This document shows, in pieces, positions 8,290 to 15,674 of a stretch of DNA of 64,000 bases. This DNA is from Aquimarina latercula DSM 2041 (lineage in GTDB: Bacteria > Bacteroidota > Bacteroidia > Flavobacteriales > Flavobacteriaceae). Within the stretch, counting starts at the first letter, position 1. Each line of letters opens with the position of its first letter. Below the pieces are notes generated by a model, which was given only the letters and a program-made list of their open reading frames with translations, was not told where the DNA came from and searched no databases. The DNA is taken from positions 62,001-126,000 of the forward strand of contig NZ_AUMK01000004.1 of the NCBI RefSeq assembly GCF_000430645.1, read 5' to 3'. A program made the position numbers and the translations under genes.

Positions 8290-8799
8290 ATGTTTTTAAG
8301 CGCTATAGGTATTGTTCATTTCGCCTCATCAATAATTTCATTATTATTTGGAACTCTAGCTTTAATAAAACCTAAAGGCACCAAAAATCATAAGAGAATT
8401 GGTTATATCTATACCATTGCTATGAGCGTTTTACTGGCAACTTCTTTTATGATATATCGATTACATGGAACATTTGGTGTACTACATTGGTTCGCAGTAA
8501 TTAGCAGCATCACTTTATTATTAGGAATTATACCAATGTTCATAAAAAAGCCAACAAATTATTTACAACTACATCTTAGTTTTATGTATTGGAGTGTGAT
8601 AGGATTGTACTGTGCATTTTTTGCCGAAGTACTTACGAGAATACCATTTATGCTAAAGGTTAATAGCAACATAATCCCTATTTTTTATTCATTAGTAGGA
8701 ATTGCTGCAGCAGTAGTTAGTATAATAGGTTCAATTTATTTTAGAAAATATAAAGAATCTTGGATGAGTCTTATAGAAGATTCTACAACTAAAAAATAA
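8290..8799 (+). CDS. DUF2306-like membrane protein
   Basis: A 169-residue protein with five hydrophobic segments. GIVHFASSIISLLFGTLALIKPKGTKNHKRIGYIYTIAM is the usual DUF2306 opening, in which G-T-x-x-H-x-x-x-G-Y follows the first helix. A central helix carries LHWFAVISSITLLLGIIPMF and the conserved region LQLHLSFMYWSVIGLYCAF includes a His that may face a membrane ligand. No function is established for the family. It stands between a tandem-HTH regulator and a convergent fasciclin gene. Confidence 0.75.
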   Translation: MFLSAIGIVHFASSIISLLFGTLALIKPKGTKNHKRIGYIYTIAMSVLLATSFMIYRLHGTFGVLHWFAVISSITLLLGIIPMFIKKPTNYLQLHLSFMYWSVIGLYCAFFAEVLTRIPFMLKVNSNIIPIFYSLVGIAAAVVSIIGSIYFRKYKESWMSLIEDSTTKK

Positions 8800-8820
8800 A
8801 CGCTGTATTTCTACAGCGCT
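8792..8820 (-). terminator. Terminator shared by convergent genes, T-run on the minus strand
   Basis: CGCTGTA at 8801-8807 pairs with TACAGCG at 8812-8818 around a four-base loop. Read on the minus strand the stem is followed by a T-rich run (TTTATTTTTT), so it best serves the leftward fasciclin gene. It lies in the 41-bp gap between convergent coding regions. Confidence 0.7.
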
Positions 8821-8840
8821 TACAAATGATATAATGACTT

Positions 8841-9359
8841 TTATTTTGGCATTACAACATCACCAATTACATGAATCACTCCGTTAGAAGCCATTACATC
8901 AGTTTTTACAATTTGGCTATAATTACCATTTTGGTCTTTTAGCCATATTTTCCCATCCTTTTTCAGAACTTTTAATTTCGCACCATTCAGAGTAGTTAGT
9001 TCCGCTTTTCCACCGCCACTTTTCAATGCTTTTACTACAGCTCCAGCATCAATTTTACCTGATACTACGTGATATGTAAGAATTGAAGTTAACTTTGCTT
9101 TATTAGCTGGTTCTAATAAAGAATTTAAAGTTTTAGAATCAATCTTTGCAAAAGCATCATTCGTGGGAGCAAACACTGTAAATGGGCCATCGCCTTTTAA
9201 TGCTCCTACTAAATCTGCTGCTTTTACCGCTGTAACCAATGTAGAGAAATCATCTACCGAAGCTGCCACATCTACAATATCTTTTTTTGATTGTGCAAAC
9301 ATCGATTGAGATACTACGAATAAGAAAAGAGTCGAGGTAATAAAAATTAGTTTTTTCAT
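8841..9359 (-). CDS. Secreted fasciclin (FAS1) domain protein
   Basis: A 172-residue protein with a signal peptide (residues 1-22, ending SMFAQ) and one FAS1 domain. The H1 motif is FTVFAPTNDAF (about 60-70) and the YH motif region is LTYHVVSGKIDAG (about 95-107). The end VMASNGVIHVIGDVVMP is the H2 motif. FAS1 domains mediate adhesion or ligand binding outside the cytoplasm. The gene is divergent from an ECF sigma factor gene 121 bp away. In mycobacteria the fasciclin antigens MPT70/MPT83 are controlled by SigK and its anti-sigma factor RskA, so similar control is a reasonable inference here. Confidence 0.9.
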   Translation of the reverse strand: MKKLIFITSTLFLFVVSQSMFAQSKKDIVDVAASVDDFSTLVTAVKAADLVGALKGDGPFTVFAPTNDAFAKIDSKTLNSLLEPANKAKLTSILTYHVVSGKIDAGAVVKALKSGGGKAELTTLNGAKLKVLKKDGKIWLKDQNGNYSQIVKTDVMASNGVIHVIGDVVMPK

Positions 9360-9428
9360 GATTTTATTTTTTAATAATTAAACAATGTTAAACGCGCTTT
9401 TCATTATCATATACACAAGTTTGTTTCG

Positions 9429-9464
9429 TTTGGATGAGTTTGGATGAGATTTTTTTTAAATTTG
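9429..9464 (+). promoter_or_regulatory. 10-bp tandem repeat and -7-like element in the sigma/fasciclin divergent region
   Basis: TTTGGATGAG occurs twice without a gap (9429-9438 and 9439-9448), followed by TAAATTTG at 9457-9464, which fits the Bacteroidetes -7 element TAnnTTTG. The TTTG parts of the repeat are 24 or 14 bp upstream of it rather than the usual 19-20, so this is a near fit. The exact one-turn repeat may be a regulator site or an ECF promoter part. Confidence 0.4.
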
Positions 9465-9480
9465 AAGAAGTCAATAATAA

Positions 9481-10035
9481 ATGAAAGACGATTTAGAGCT
9501 CATAAAAAGATTACAGAATCAAGACACAAAAGCGTTGTCTAAGGTCTATGATCTATACTCTGGAGCGATTTATGGCGTAATTTTAAGAATGTGTAAAAAT
9601 GAACCTTTAGCACAAGAATTATTACAAGAAACATTTATGAAAATTTGGCAAAAAGCAACTACTTATGATTCAGAAAAAGGAAAGTTTTTTACATGGTCCT
9701 ACCGAATAGCTAGGAACCTTACGTTAAATTCTTTAAGAAAAACAGAAACCCTCATCCAAAATGAGGATTTAAGTGTATATAAAGATAGAAGTACTTCTGA
9801 AGAAGAAATAGATACAAAAGGGATAGTAGGTTCTTTAAAGAAATTAGAACCTCATCATCAAAAAGCTTTAGAACTTGTATACTTTAATGGACTCACTCAT
9901 AGAGAAGCTCATGAAGAGATGAATGTACCATTAGGAACATTCAAATCGTATATAAAACAAGCTCTTAAGAAATTGCGTGAATCTTACAAAGAAGAACTTA
10001 TTATCGTATGGATTATTATTGAACTGATGAGATGA
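9481..10035 (+). CDS. ECF-type RNA polymerase sigma factor (SigK-like)
   Basis: A 184-residue sigma-70 family factor with regions 2 and 4 only. Region 2 covers about 15-85, with LAQELLQETFMKIWQKA and FFTWSYRIARNLTLNSLRK (the -10 recognition part). Region 4 covers about 115-165, with HQKALELVYFNGLTHREAHEEMNVPLGTFKSYIKQAL, a clear HTH. It directs RNA polymerase to a small regulon and is held inactive by a membrane anti-sigma factor, whose gene overlaps its stop codon by four bases (ATGA, 10032-10035). The fasciclin gene on the opposite strand is the obvious candidate target. Confidence 0.92.
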   Translation: MKDDLELIKRLQNQDTKALSKVYDLYSGAIYGVILRMCKNEPLAQELLQETFMKIWQKATTYDSEKGKFFTWSYRIARNLTLNSLRKTETLIQNEDLSVYKDRSTSEEEIDTKGIVGSLKKLEPHHQKALELVYFNGLTHREAHEEMNVPLGTFKSYIKQALKKLRESYKEELIIVWIIIELMR

Positions 10036-10820
10036 TGGATAGGAATACAATAAAAAATACAGGAATACTAGAACAATATCTATTAGGTGAGCTTTCGGAG
10101 AAGGAATCTATAGAAGTAGAAAATATTCTAAAAGAGGATGATGAGTTGCGTGAATACTTTAGCAAAATGGAAGATGATATGGAGCAAATAGCTTTAGAAA
10201 ATGCCATCTCCCCTCCCACTCATTTAAAAACAGCACTATTTAATACGATAGAAAAAGCTACTATACATTCTGATGAAAAAGTAATTCCATTACAAAAAAC
10301 AAAAAGAACATCTTATAATTTTGCAGTTGCGGCAAGTTTAGCTACACTATTTTTATTGAGTTCTAGTTGGTTATATAATCAATGGAAAGAGACAGAACAG
10401 ACTATAGTGAATTTACAACAAGAAACAGATAATTTACGAACCAAATTGGTAAATATAGAAGGAGATTTAAAGGAAACGAATGATTGGTATCGAGCGATTA
10501 ATAAACCCGATGTAGTTCAATTGGTTTTAAAAGGAAATGAAAAATCACCTAATTCTGCTGCTGTTGCTTATGTTAATCATCAAAACAAAGAAGTTATATT
10601 AAACCCTCAAGGACTTTCTAAGCTAAAGAACAATAATACTTATCAAATGTGGGCGGATGTAGATGGAGAAATGATAGATATGGGGGTTATTTCTTCTGAT
10701 GCTGAAATGATAAAAATGAAATACATAGAAAATGCTGAATCATTAAACATCACTATTGAACCAGCTGGTGGAAACGATCATCCTACGGTAGAACAGCTTA
10801 TTTCTAATGTGATTTTATAA
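10032..10820 (+). CDS. RskA-like anti-sigma factor
   Basis: A 262-residue membrane protein. Residues 1-70 hold the cytoplasmic sigma-binding part, with ILEQYLLGELSEKESIEVENIL as in anti-sigma zinc-finger-like N-termini, but without the HxxxCxxC zinc ligands. One membrane helix follows at about 94-116, then a coiled coil (about 120-150) and a C-terminal RskA domain (about 158-262, with YQMWADVDGEMIDMGVIS and LNITIEPAGGNDHPT). Its gene is translationally coupled to the sigma gene. The family is controlled by proteolysis that releases the sigma factor. Confidence 0.9.
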   Translation: MMDRNTIKNTGILEQYLLGELSEKESIEVENILKEDDELREYFSKMEDDMEQIALENAISPPTHLKTALFNTIEKATIHSDEKVIPLQKTKRTSYNFAVAASLATLFLLSSSWLYNQWKETEQTIVNLQQETDNLRTKLVNIEGDLKETNDWYRAINKPDVVQLVLKGNEKSPNSAAVAYVNHQNKEVILNPQGLSKLKNNNTYQMWADVDGEMIDMGVISSDAEMIKMKYIENAESLNITIEPAGGNDHPTVEQLISNVIL

Positions 10821-10867
10821 TCTAAAAAATATCTAAGTTTTTATAACCCAAATACTAAATACTGTAT

Positions 10868-11698
10868 ATGATTTTTGAAACTCATCAATTGAATGGTCCC
10901 ATTAGTGAATACATTGAATCTATATTTCATTTTAAAGATTTTATGCCAGATCATTCTATAGAGAGAGTTATACCAACAGGACATGTTTTTATTATATTCG
11001 AACTAGATAACATCCCAAGAAAAACATTTGATAATACTACGCTAAAACCAAATAAAACATATACAAAAGCCTGGGTATCTGGCATACATAAAAACTACAT
11101 TTCAATCTCAGCACACCCAAAATCAGAAATGTTTGTAATTCAGTTTAAACCTTTTGGAACCTATCCCTTTTTTCATTTTCCTGCGGAAAATCTGAGTGAT
11201 AAGGTTTTATCTTATGAAGAAATTTTTAAAGAAGAGCTAACACAACTGAGAGAAAACCTTAAGAAGCAAGAATCATCTAAGGATAAATTCAATGTAGCAG
11301 AACAATGGTTAATAAATAGATTTAATGATTCTAAAATACCTTCTAAAGAATTGCTCTATGTAATAAAAAAGTTGGAAACAGCACCTGTAACGAATTTTAA
11401 TGAAGCTATCAATGGCTATCCTTATACTCAAAAGCATCTTATAGATCAATTCAAAAAATATATAGGTGTTACCCCCAAATATTATCAACGAATTTTACGA
11501 TTTAATGAAATCTTAAAACAAATTCGACAAAAAGAAAGTATCACTTGGTCCCAAATAGCATATCAATGTGGTTATTCCGATCAATCACACTTTATAAAGG
11601 AGTTTAATCATTTTTCTGGCTTTAACCCTCAAGAATTTATTAAACAGGAATTTAATAAAGATGAACCTAACTTCTTTCCTTTGGATAGAGAAGGTTAA
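10868..11698 (+). CDS. AraC-family transcriptional regulator
   Basis: A 276-residue regulator with an N-terminal beta-rich ligand-binding domain (RVIPTGHVFIIFELDNIPR, about 34-52, and SEMFVIQFKPFGTYPFFHFP). Its C-terminal AraC HTH (about 170-265) has QKHLIDQFKKYIGVTPKYYQRILRF and ITWSQIAYQCGYSDQSHFIKEF, ending FSGFNPQEF. The N-terminal part resembles the DUF6597-type domain of Bacteroidetes regulators. It sits between the sigma/anti-sigma pair and an exported SRPBCC protein. The latter is the nearest candidate target. Confidence 0.85.
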   Translation: MIFETHQLNGPISEYIESIFHFKDFMPDHSIERVIPTGHVFIIFELDNIPRKTFDNTTLKPNKTYTKAWVSGIHKNYISISAHPKSEMFVIQFKPFGTYPFFHFPAENLSDKVLSYEEIFKEELTQLRENLKKQESSKDKFNVAEQWLINRFNDSKIPSKELLYVIKKLETAPVTNFNEAINGYPYTQKHLIDQFKKYIGVTPKYYQRILRFNEILKQIRQKESITWSQIAYQCGYSDQSHFIKEFNHFSGFNPQEFIKQEFNKDEPNFFPLDREG

Positions 11699-11755
11699 TT
11701 TTTTACTATCATAGTACTTTTTGTTTTTATTACTTCGCATTAAATTGATAATGAT

Positions 11756-12343
11756 ATGAAAACATCTTTTCTAATAATTCTAATTATTTCCCCTTGGTTA
11801 TTTCTTTATTCGCAAGATCAAAAGTTACAAACAGAAAAAAGAGTTACTTCTACCATTGATTCTACAAATAAAAAGGAGCTTGTACTCATACAAGAGTTTA
11901 TCATTAATGTTCCATTAGATTCTGTTTGGAATGCATATACAACCAAAAAAGGTTGGGAAAACTGGGCAGTGGCATTAGCAGAAGTTGATTTTAAAATCAA
12001 TGGAAAAATAAGAACCAATTATAATAAAAATGGAAGGATTGGAGATAGCACAACAATACATCTTAATATTGTGAACTATGTGCCCAAAAAAATCATAACA
12101 CTACAAGCAGAACTTACTAGTAATTTTCCGAATTTTATGAAAAAAGATGAAAAAGATCTTTATAATATTATATCTTTTGAAAATATCACAACTAAAAAAA
12201 CCAAGGTAACTTCTTATGGAGTTGGCTATAAGAATAATCCAAAATATCTATCCTTAATGAAGTTTTTTATTAGTGGTAATGAAAAATCATATTTGAATTT
12301 AATTACATACTTAGAAACTGGCAAACGATCAATTAACTATTAA
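11756..12343 (+). CDS. Exported SRPBCC (START/Bet v1-like) protein
   Basis: A 195-residue protein with a signal peptide (about 1-20, ending FLYSQDQ) and an SRPBCC domain. It has FIINVPLDSVWNAYTTKKGWENWA (helices around the pocket), VDFKINGKIRTNYN, VPKKIITLQAEL and IISFENITTKKTKVTSYGVGY. Such domains bind hydrophobic ligands in a deep cavity. The last helix LMKFFISGNEKSYLNLITYLE closes the pocket. Cytoplasmic relatives are common, and the export signal is the unusual point. It is 3 bp before the next gene, so an operon is likely. Confidence 0.78.
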   Translation: MKTSFLIILIISPWLFLYSQDQKLQTEKRVTSTIDSTNKKELVLIQEFIINVPLDSVWNAYTTKKGWENWAVALAEVDFKINGKIRTNYNKNGRIGDSTTIHLNIVNYVPKKIITLQAELTSNFPNFMKKDEKDLYNIISFENITTKKTKVTSYGVGYKNNPKYLSLMKFFISGNEKSYLNLITYLETGKRSINY

Positions 12344-12346
12344 AAT

Positions 12347-12889
12347 ATGGACAAAGCACTACAAACCATGATAAGTAACATGCCTGAAAAAACAGGTAAA
12401 TCATTAGATGAATGGAAAAAAATTCTACAAGAAAAATCTTTCGCTAAACACGGAGAAGCTATGAAGTTTTTGAAGGGTGAACATGGAGTTACACACGGTT
12501 TTGCTAATACCATTATTGCGCTATCTAAAGAATCAAACGAAACTCCGGATGACTTAGTTACGAATCAGTATAAAGGAAAAGAAACTTTATTACCAATCTA
12601 TCAAAAACTATTAGCTGTAGTTAATTCTTTTGGCACTGATGTCATAAATACTCCTAAAAAAACAAGTGTCAGCATTATCAGAAAAAAACAATTCGCACTT
12701 ATTAAGCCAGCAACTAAAACAAGAATAGATCTTGGTTTAAAATTAAAAGACGTACCAACAACAGATCGATTACTAAATTCTGGTCCTTTTGGAACAATGT
12801 GTACTCATAGAGTTCAATTAACAACTCTAGATCAAATAGACTCAGAACTTACCGAATGGCTAAAAGAAGCTTATAAAAAAGCTGAATAA
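12347..12889 (+). CDS. DUF4287/DUF5655 two-domain protein
   Basis: A 180-residue cytoplasmic protein. Residues 1-65 carry the DUF4287 pattern (MISNMPEKTGKSLDEWKKIL and HGVTHGFANTIIALS), a helical domain. From about 78 a DUF5655-like domain follows, with YQKLLAVVNSFGTDVINTPKKTSVSIIRKKQFALIKPATKTRIDLGLKL and the ending THRVQLTTLDQIDSELTEWLKEAY. DUF5655 is thought to be a nucleic-acid-related or transporter-like fold, but no activity is proven. It directly follows the SRPBCC gene (3 bp), which suggests linked expression. Confidence 0.75.
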   Translation: MDKALQTMISNMPEKTGKSLDEWKKILQEKSFAKHGEAMKFLKGEHGVTHGFANTIIALSKESNETPDDLVTNQYKGKETLLPIYQKLLAVVNSFGTDVINTPKKTSVSIIRKKQFALIKPATKTRIDLGLKLKDVPTTDRLLNSGPFGTMCTHRVQLTTLDQIDSELTEWLKEAYKKAE

Positions 12890-13061
12890 TAATTAAGCAT
12901 TTAATGTAATTTAGTATAAACAACTATCTATCATTGCATTACTATATAGTATACAATGATCAATAAAACTTTATATTTTATTTATGAGGTAATTCACATG
13001 TTCAGGACAGTTTTATGAAGATATTGCCGTCAAATTAGAACACTCATAAAATAAAATTTAA

Positions 13062-13460
13062 ATGAACATTACATTAGATCAAGCAGAAAAAATAATTAAT
13101 GCTGCAAAAGCAAAATCAATTGCGCTAAACACTAAAATGAATATTTCTGTTGTTGATGCTGGAGCAAATCTAGTTGCTTTTGCACGCATGGATGGCGCAT
13201 GGTTAGGATCTCTAGATATATCATTAAAAAAAGCTAAAACAGCGCGATTTTTTGATATGAATACAGGTGTTATTGGAGAGTTATCACAACCAGGAGGCGC
13301 TTTATATAATATAGAACATTCTAATGGAGGTTTAATAACCTTTCCCGGTGGAATACCTATAAAAAACGAAAAAGATGAAATTATTGGTGCAATCGGAGTA
13401 AGCGGTAGTACTGTAGAAAATGATCACGCGGTAGCAGAAGCTGGAGCTTCAGCTCTATAA
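13062..13460 (+). CDS. GlcG/HbpS-family (DUF336) protein
   Basis: A 132-residue protein covering a complete DUF336 domain. It has [20 protein letters not shown] at the start, then [36 protein letters not shown], and the glycine-rich end FPGGIPIKN ... [26 protein letters not shown]. In the family, HbpS binds heme and forms octamers, and GlcG is of unknown role in glycolate operons. The cytoplasmic form here has no signal peptide. A long hairpin follows, so it is probably monocistronic. Confidence 0.88.
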   Translation: MNITLDQAEKIINAAKAKSIALNTKMNISVVDAGANLVAFARMDGAWLGSLDISLKKAKTARFFDMNTGVIGELSQPGGALYNIEHSNGGLITFPGGIPIKNEKDEIIGAIGVSGSTVENDHAVAEAGASAL

Positions 13461-13472
13461 TTTTTTTGTAAA

Positions 13473-13521
13473 AAGGTGTAGATTATCTAAAAACAAAACT
13501 TATATAATCTACACCTTCTAA
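13473..13521. terminator. 14-bp-stem hairpin after the GlcG-like gene
   Basis: AAGGTGTAGATTAT at 13473-13486 is exactly complementary to ATAATCTACACCTT at 13504-13517, with a 17-base loop. The downstream T-run is weak on the plus strand and stronger on the minus strand (TTTTTAC). It probably stops transcription between the GlcG-like and methyltransferase-like genes. Confidence 0.65.
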
Positions 13522-13553
13522 TTTCATTCTTAGGCATTACTAATAGTATAAAT

Positions 13554-14195
13554 ATGAAAAAAATAGTTAGCTATATCTGGCCGCTTACCCGAAAAATCTC
13601 ATCTAAGATCAACGGAACATTGGAGATTACCTGGATGAATGGTAAAAAAGTTTTGGATAGTGAAATGGCTAATTATTCCTACGGTTCATTGCAGCGTATT
13701 TTAGATTATGGTTTATCTAAGATATACTTTGATAGTAAAGCAAACATCCTGTTGTTAGGAATGGGGGGAGGAAGTGTCATAGAGACATTAAAAAAGAGGT
13801 ATAATCATAGAGGACATATTACCGCTGTAGAAATTGATCCAGTTATAATCAAACTAGCAGGAGATGAATTCGATATTATTCAAAGTAATAATTTATCTAT
13901 TATATCTGACGATGCAGCTAATTTTATTAAAAATTGTAAAAGCTCTTTTGACCTTATCGTTATAGATATTTTTATTGATTTAGAAGTACCGGACAAATTC
14001 TATACAATTGAATTCTGGCGTTCTCTCATAAAACAGTTGAAATCAAAAGGAAATATCCTTTTTAACGCCGGAATCCAGTTAGAAAATGATACTGATATAC
14101 AATCAATAATACGAACATACTCTAAAGAGATTGAATTTCAGTTACATGATAATGTTCACGGAACAAATACTCTTTTAATCGGAAGGAAAAAATAG
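13554..14195 (+). CDS. Spermidine synthase-like class I methyltransferase-fold protein
   Basis: A 213-residue protein with the Rossmann core of the spermidine synthase family. The nucleotide loop is ILLLGMGGGSVIET (about 64-77), then HITAVEIDPVIIKLA, SDDAANFI and SFDLIVIDIFIDLEVPDKFYTIEFW. The N-terminal strand hairpin GTLEITWMNGKKVLDSEMANYSYGSLQRI resembles the tetramerisation part of true synthases but is shorter. The polyamine-site Asp pattern is incomplete, so the substrate is doubtful. It lies 32 bp before a threonine dehydratase-like gene. Confidence 0.72.
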   Translation: MKKIVSYIWPLTRKISSKINGTLEITWMNGKKVLDSEMANYSYGSLQRILDYGLSKIYFDSKANILLLGMGGGSVIETLKKRYNHRGHITAVEIDPVIIKLAGDEFDIIQSNNLSIISDDAANFIKNCKSSFDLIVIDIFIDLEVPDKFYTIEFWRSLIKQLKSKGNILFNAGIQLENDTDIQSIIRTYSKEIEFQLHDNVHGTNTLLIGRKK

Positions 14196-14227
14196 TATCT
14201 TCGTTTGAGATATTTATTTCGTCCTTC

Positions 14228-15163
14228 ATGAATGCAAAAAGCCTTAGCACTACTGCCCAAACGATAGCATCCTATATCCATAGAACTCCCGTATTGACAT
14301 CTAGACTTATCAACCAAATATCTGGTGCGGATCTTTATTTTAAGTGCGAAAACTTTCAGAGAATGGGAGCTTTTAAAATGAGAGGTGCTACTCATGCTAT
14401 TCTTAAATTATCAGAGGAACAAAAATCAAAAGGTGTTGTTACTCATTCTTCCGGTAATTTTGCACAAGCACTATCTCTATCCGCTCAAATTTTAGGTGTT
14501 AAAGCCTATATCGTGATGCCATCTAATGCTCCACAAGTAAAAAAGGACGCGGTTAAGGATTATGGAGGAGAAATCATAGAATGTCCTCCTACCCATAAAG
14601 ATCGAGAAGAAACCACAAATAAAATTCAAAAAGAAAAAGGAGCTACATTTTTACATCCATATAATGATCATAATGTTATATTAGGACAAGGGACTGCTGC
14701 ATTAGAATTATTAGAAGATCACCCAGATTTAACATATATATTTGCTCCTGTTGGTGGTGGTGGATTAATTGCAGGAACGTCATTAGCTGCTCATTATTTT
14801 GGAAAAAATTGTACCGTAGTTGGAGGAGAACCTTTTGAAGTTGATGATGCATACCGTGCATTACAAAGTGGTACTTTAGAAATTAATGAAACAACTAATA
14901 CTTCTGCTGATGGACTTAAGATGCCTCTAGGTGATCTTACTTTTCCAATTCTACAACAATACGTTTCAGAAATTATACGAGTAGATGAAGAAGAAATCAT
15001 AAGTGCTATGCGTCTTATTTGGGAACGTATGAAAATTATAATAGAACCTTCTTGTGCTGTTCCTCTAGCAGCTTTGCTTAAAGAAAAAGAACGTTTTAGG
15101 CATCAAAAAATAGGAATTATTCTATCCGGTGGAAATGTAGACCTTAATAATCTTCCTTTCTAA
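14228..15163 (+). CDS. PLP-dependent threonine dehydratase/serine racemase-like enzyme
   Basis: A 311-residue fold-type II PLP enzyme. The Schiff-base lysine is in QRMGAFKMRGA (Lys50), the substrate loop is HSSGNFAQ (about 73-80), and the phosphate-binding glycine loop is PVGGGGLIAG (about 175-184). The end IGIILSGGNVDL is the usual SGGN motif that contacts the pyridine nitrogen. The lack of a C-terminal ACT domain and the short length indicate the catabolic/serine racemase-type branch rather than biosynthetic IlvA. It would deaminate threonine or serine to a 2-oxo acid, or racemise serine. These cannot be separated from sequence alone. Confidence 0.85.
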   Translation: MNAKSLSTTAQTIASYIHRTPVLTSRLINQISGADLYFKCENFQRMGAFKMRGATHAILKLSEEQKSKGVVTHSSGNFAQALSLSAQILGVKAYIVMPSNAPQVKKDAVKDYGGEIIECPPTHKDREETTNKIQKEKGATFLHPYNDHNVILGQGTAALELLEDHPDLTYIFAPVGGGGLIAGTSLAAHYFGKNCTVVGGEPFEVDDAYRALQSGTLEINETTNTSADGLKMPLGDLTFPILQQYVSEIIRVDEEEIISAMRLIWERMKIIIEPSCAVPLAALLKEKERFRHQKIGIILSGGNVDLNNLPF

Positions 15164-15232
15164 AACCATTTTAATACTTATTTAACAAAGCCTAAAAAAC
15201 CCTTATCTATAAAGGTCTCAACAACAAAACTC

Positions 15233-15284
15233 CTAATAAGTTAGTTTAACTCCTAATAGATTAGTTGTAAAACTAATTTATTAG
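15233..15284. promoter_or_regulatory. Three phased palindromic operators before the BlaI-type repressor
   Basis: Three 12-bp sites with CTAAT-N2-(A/G)TTAG symmetry occur at 15233-15244 (CTAATAAGTTAG), 15253-15264 (CTAATAGATTAG) and 15273-15284 (CTAATTTATTAG). Starts are exactly 20 bp apart, so all face the same side of the helix. They end 30 bp before the ATG of the BlaI/MecI-family gene. BlaI/MecI repressors bind short palindromes, usually in series, in their own control regions. The pairing with this repressor is inferred from position. Confidence 0.75.
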
Positions 15285-15314
15285 GAGTATGTTTGTTCTA
15301 TCAAATTGAAAATC

Positions 15315-15674
15315 ATGCAAAAGTTAGCTAAACGAGAAGAACAGATTATGCAGAGTTTATGGAAACTCAAGAAAGCTTTTATTAAAGAGATTATTGAAGA
15401 GCTACCAGATCCGAAGCCTCATTATAATACCACTGCTACTATCGTGAAAATTTTAGAAGAGAAAGGTTTTATTAGTCATAAGGCATTTGGTAATAGTTTT
15501 CAATACTATCCTTTAATTTCAAAAAATGATTATCAAAAAGATGTTTTGGGAGAAGTTGTCAATAATTACTTCGATAACTCACCTTTAGCATTGGTTAAAT
15601 TCTTTGCTAAAGAAGAAAAAATAAATACTGAAGAGTTAGAAGAAATTATTAAACTCATTAAAAGCAAGAAATAA
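15315..15674 (+). CDS. BlaI/MecI/CopY-family repressor
   Basis: A repressor of 119 residues from ATG 15315 (a TTG at 15306 would add three). An N-terminal winged helix (KREEQIMQSLWKLKKAFIKEIIEEL and PHYNTTATIVKILEEKGFISHK) is followed by a C-terminal dimerisation helix pair (PLALVKFFAKEEKINTEELEEIIKLIK). This is the form of BlaI and MecI, which are inactivated by proteolysis when the membrane sensor/antirepressor is triggered. Its stop codon overlaps the ATG of the M56 gene at 15674. Three palindromes upstream are the likely operator. Confidence 0.92.
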   Translation: MQKLAKREEQIMQSLWKLKKAFIKEIIEELPDPKPHYNTTATIVKILEEKGFISHKAFGNSFQYYPLISKNDYQKDVLGEVVNNYFDNSPLALVKFFAKEEKINTEELEEIIKLIKSKK

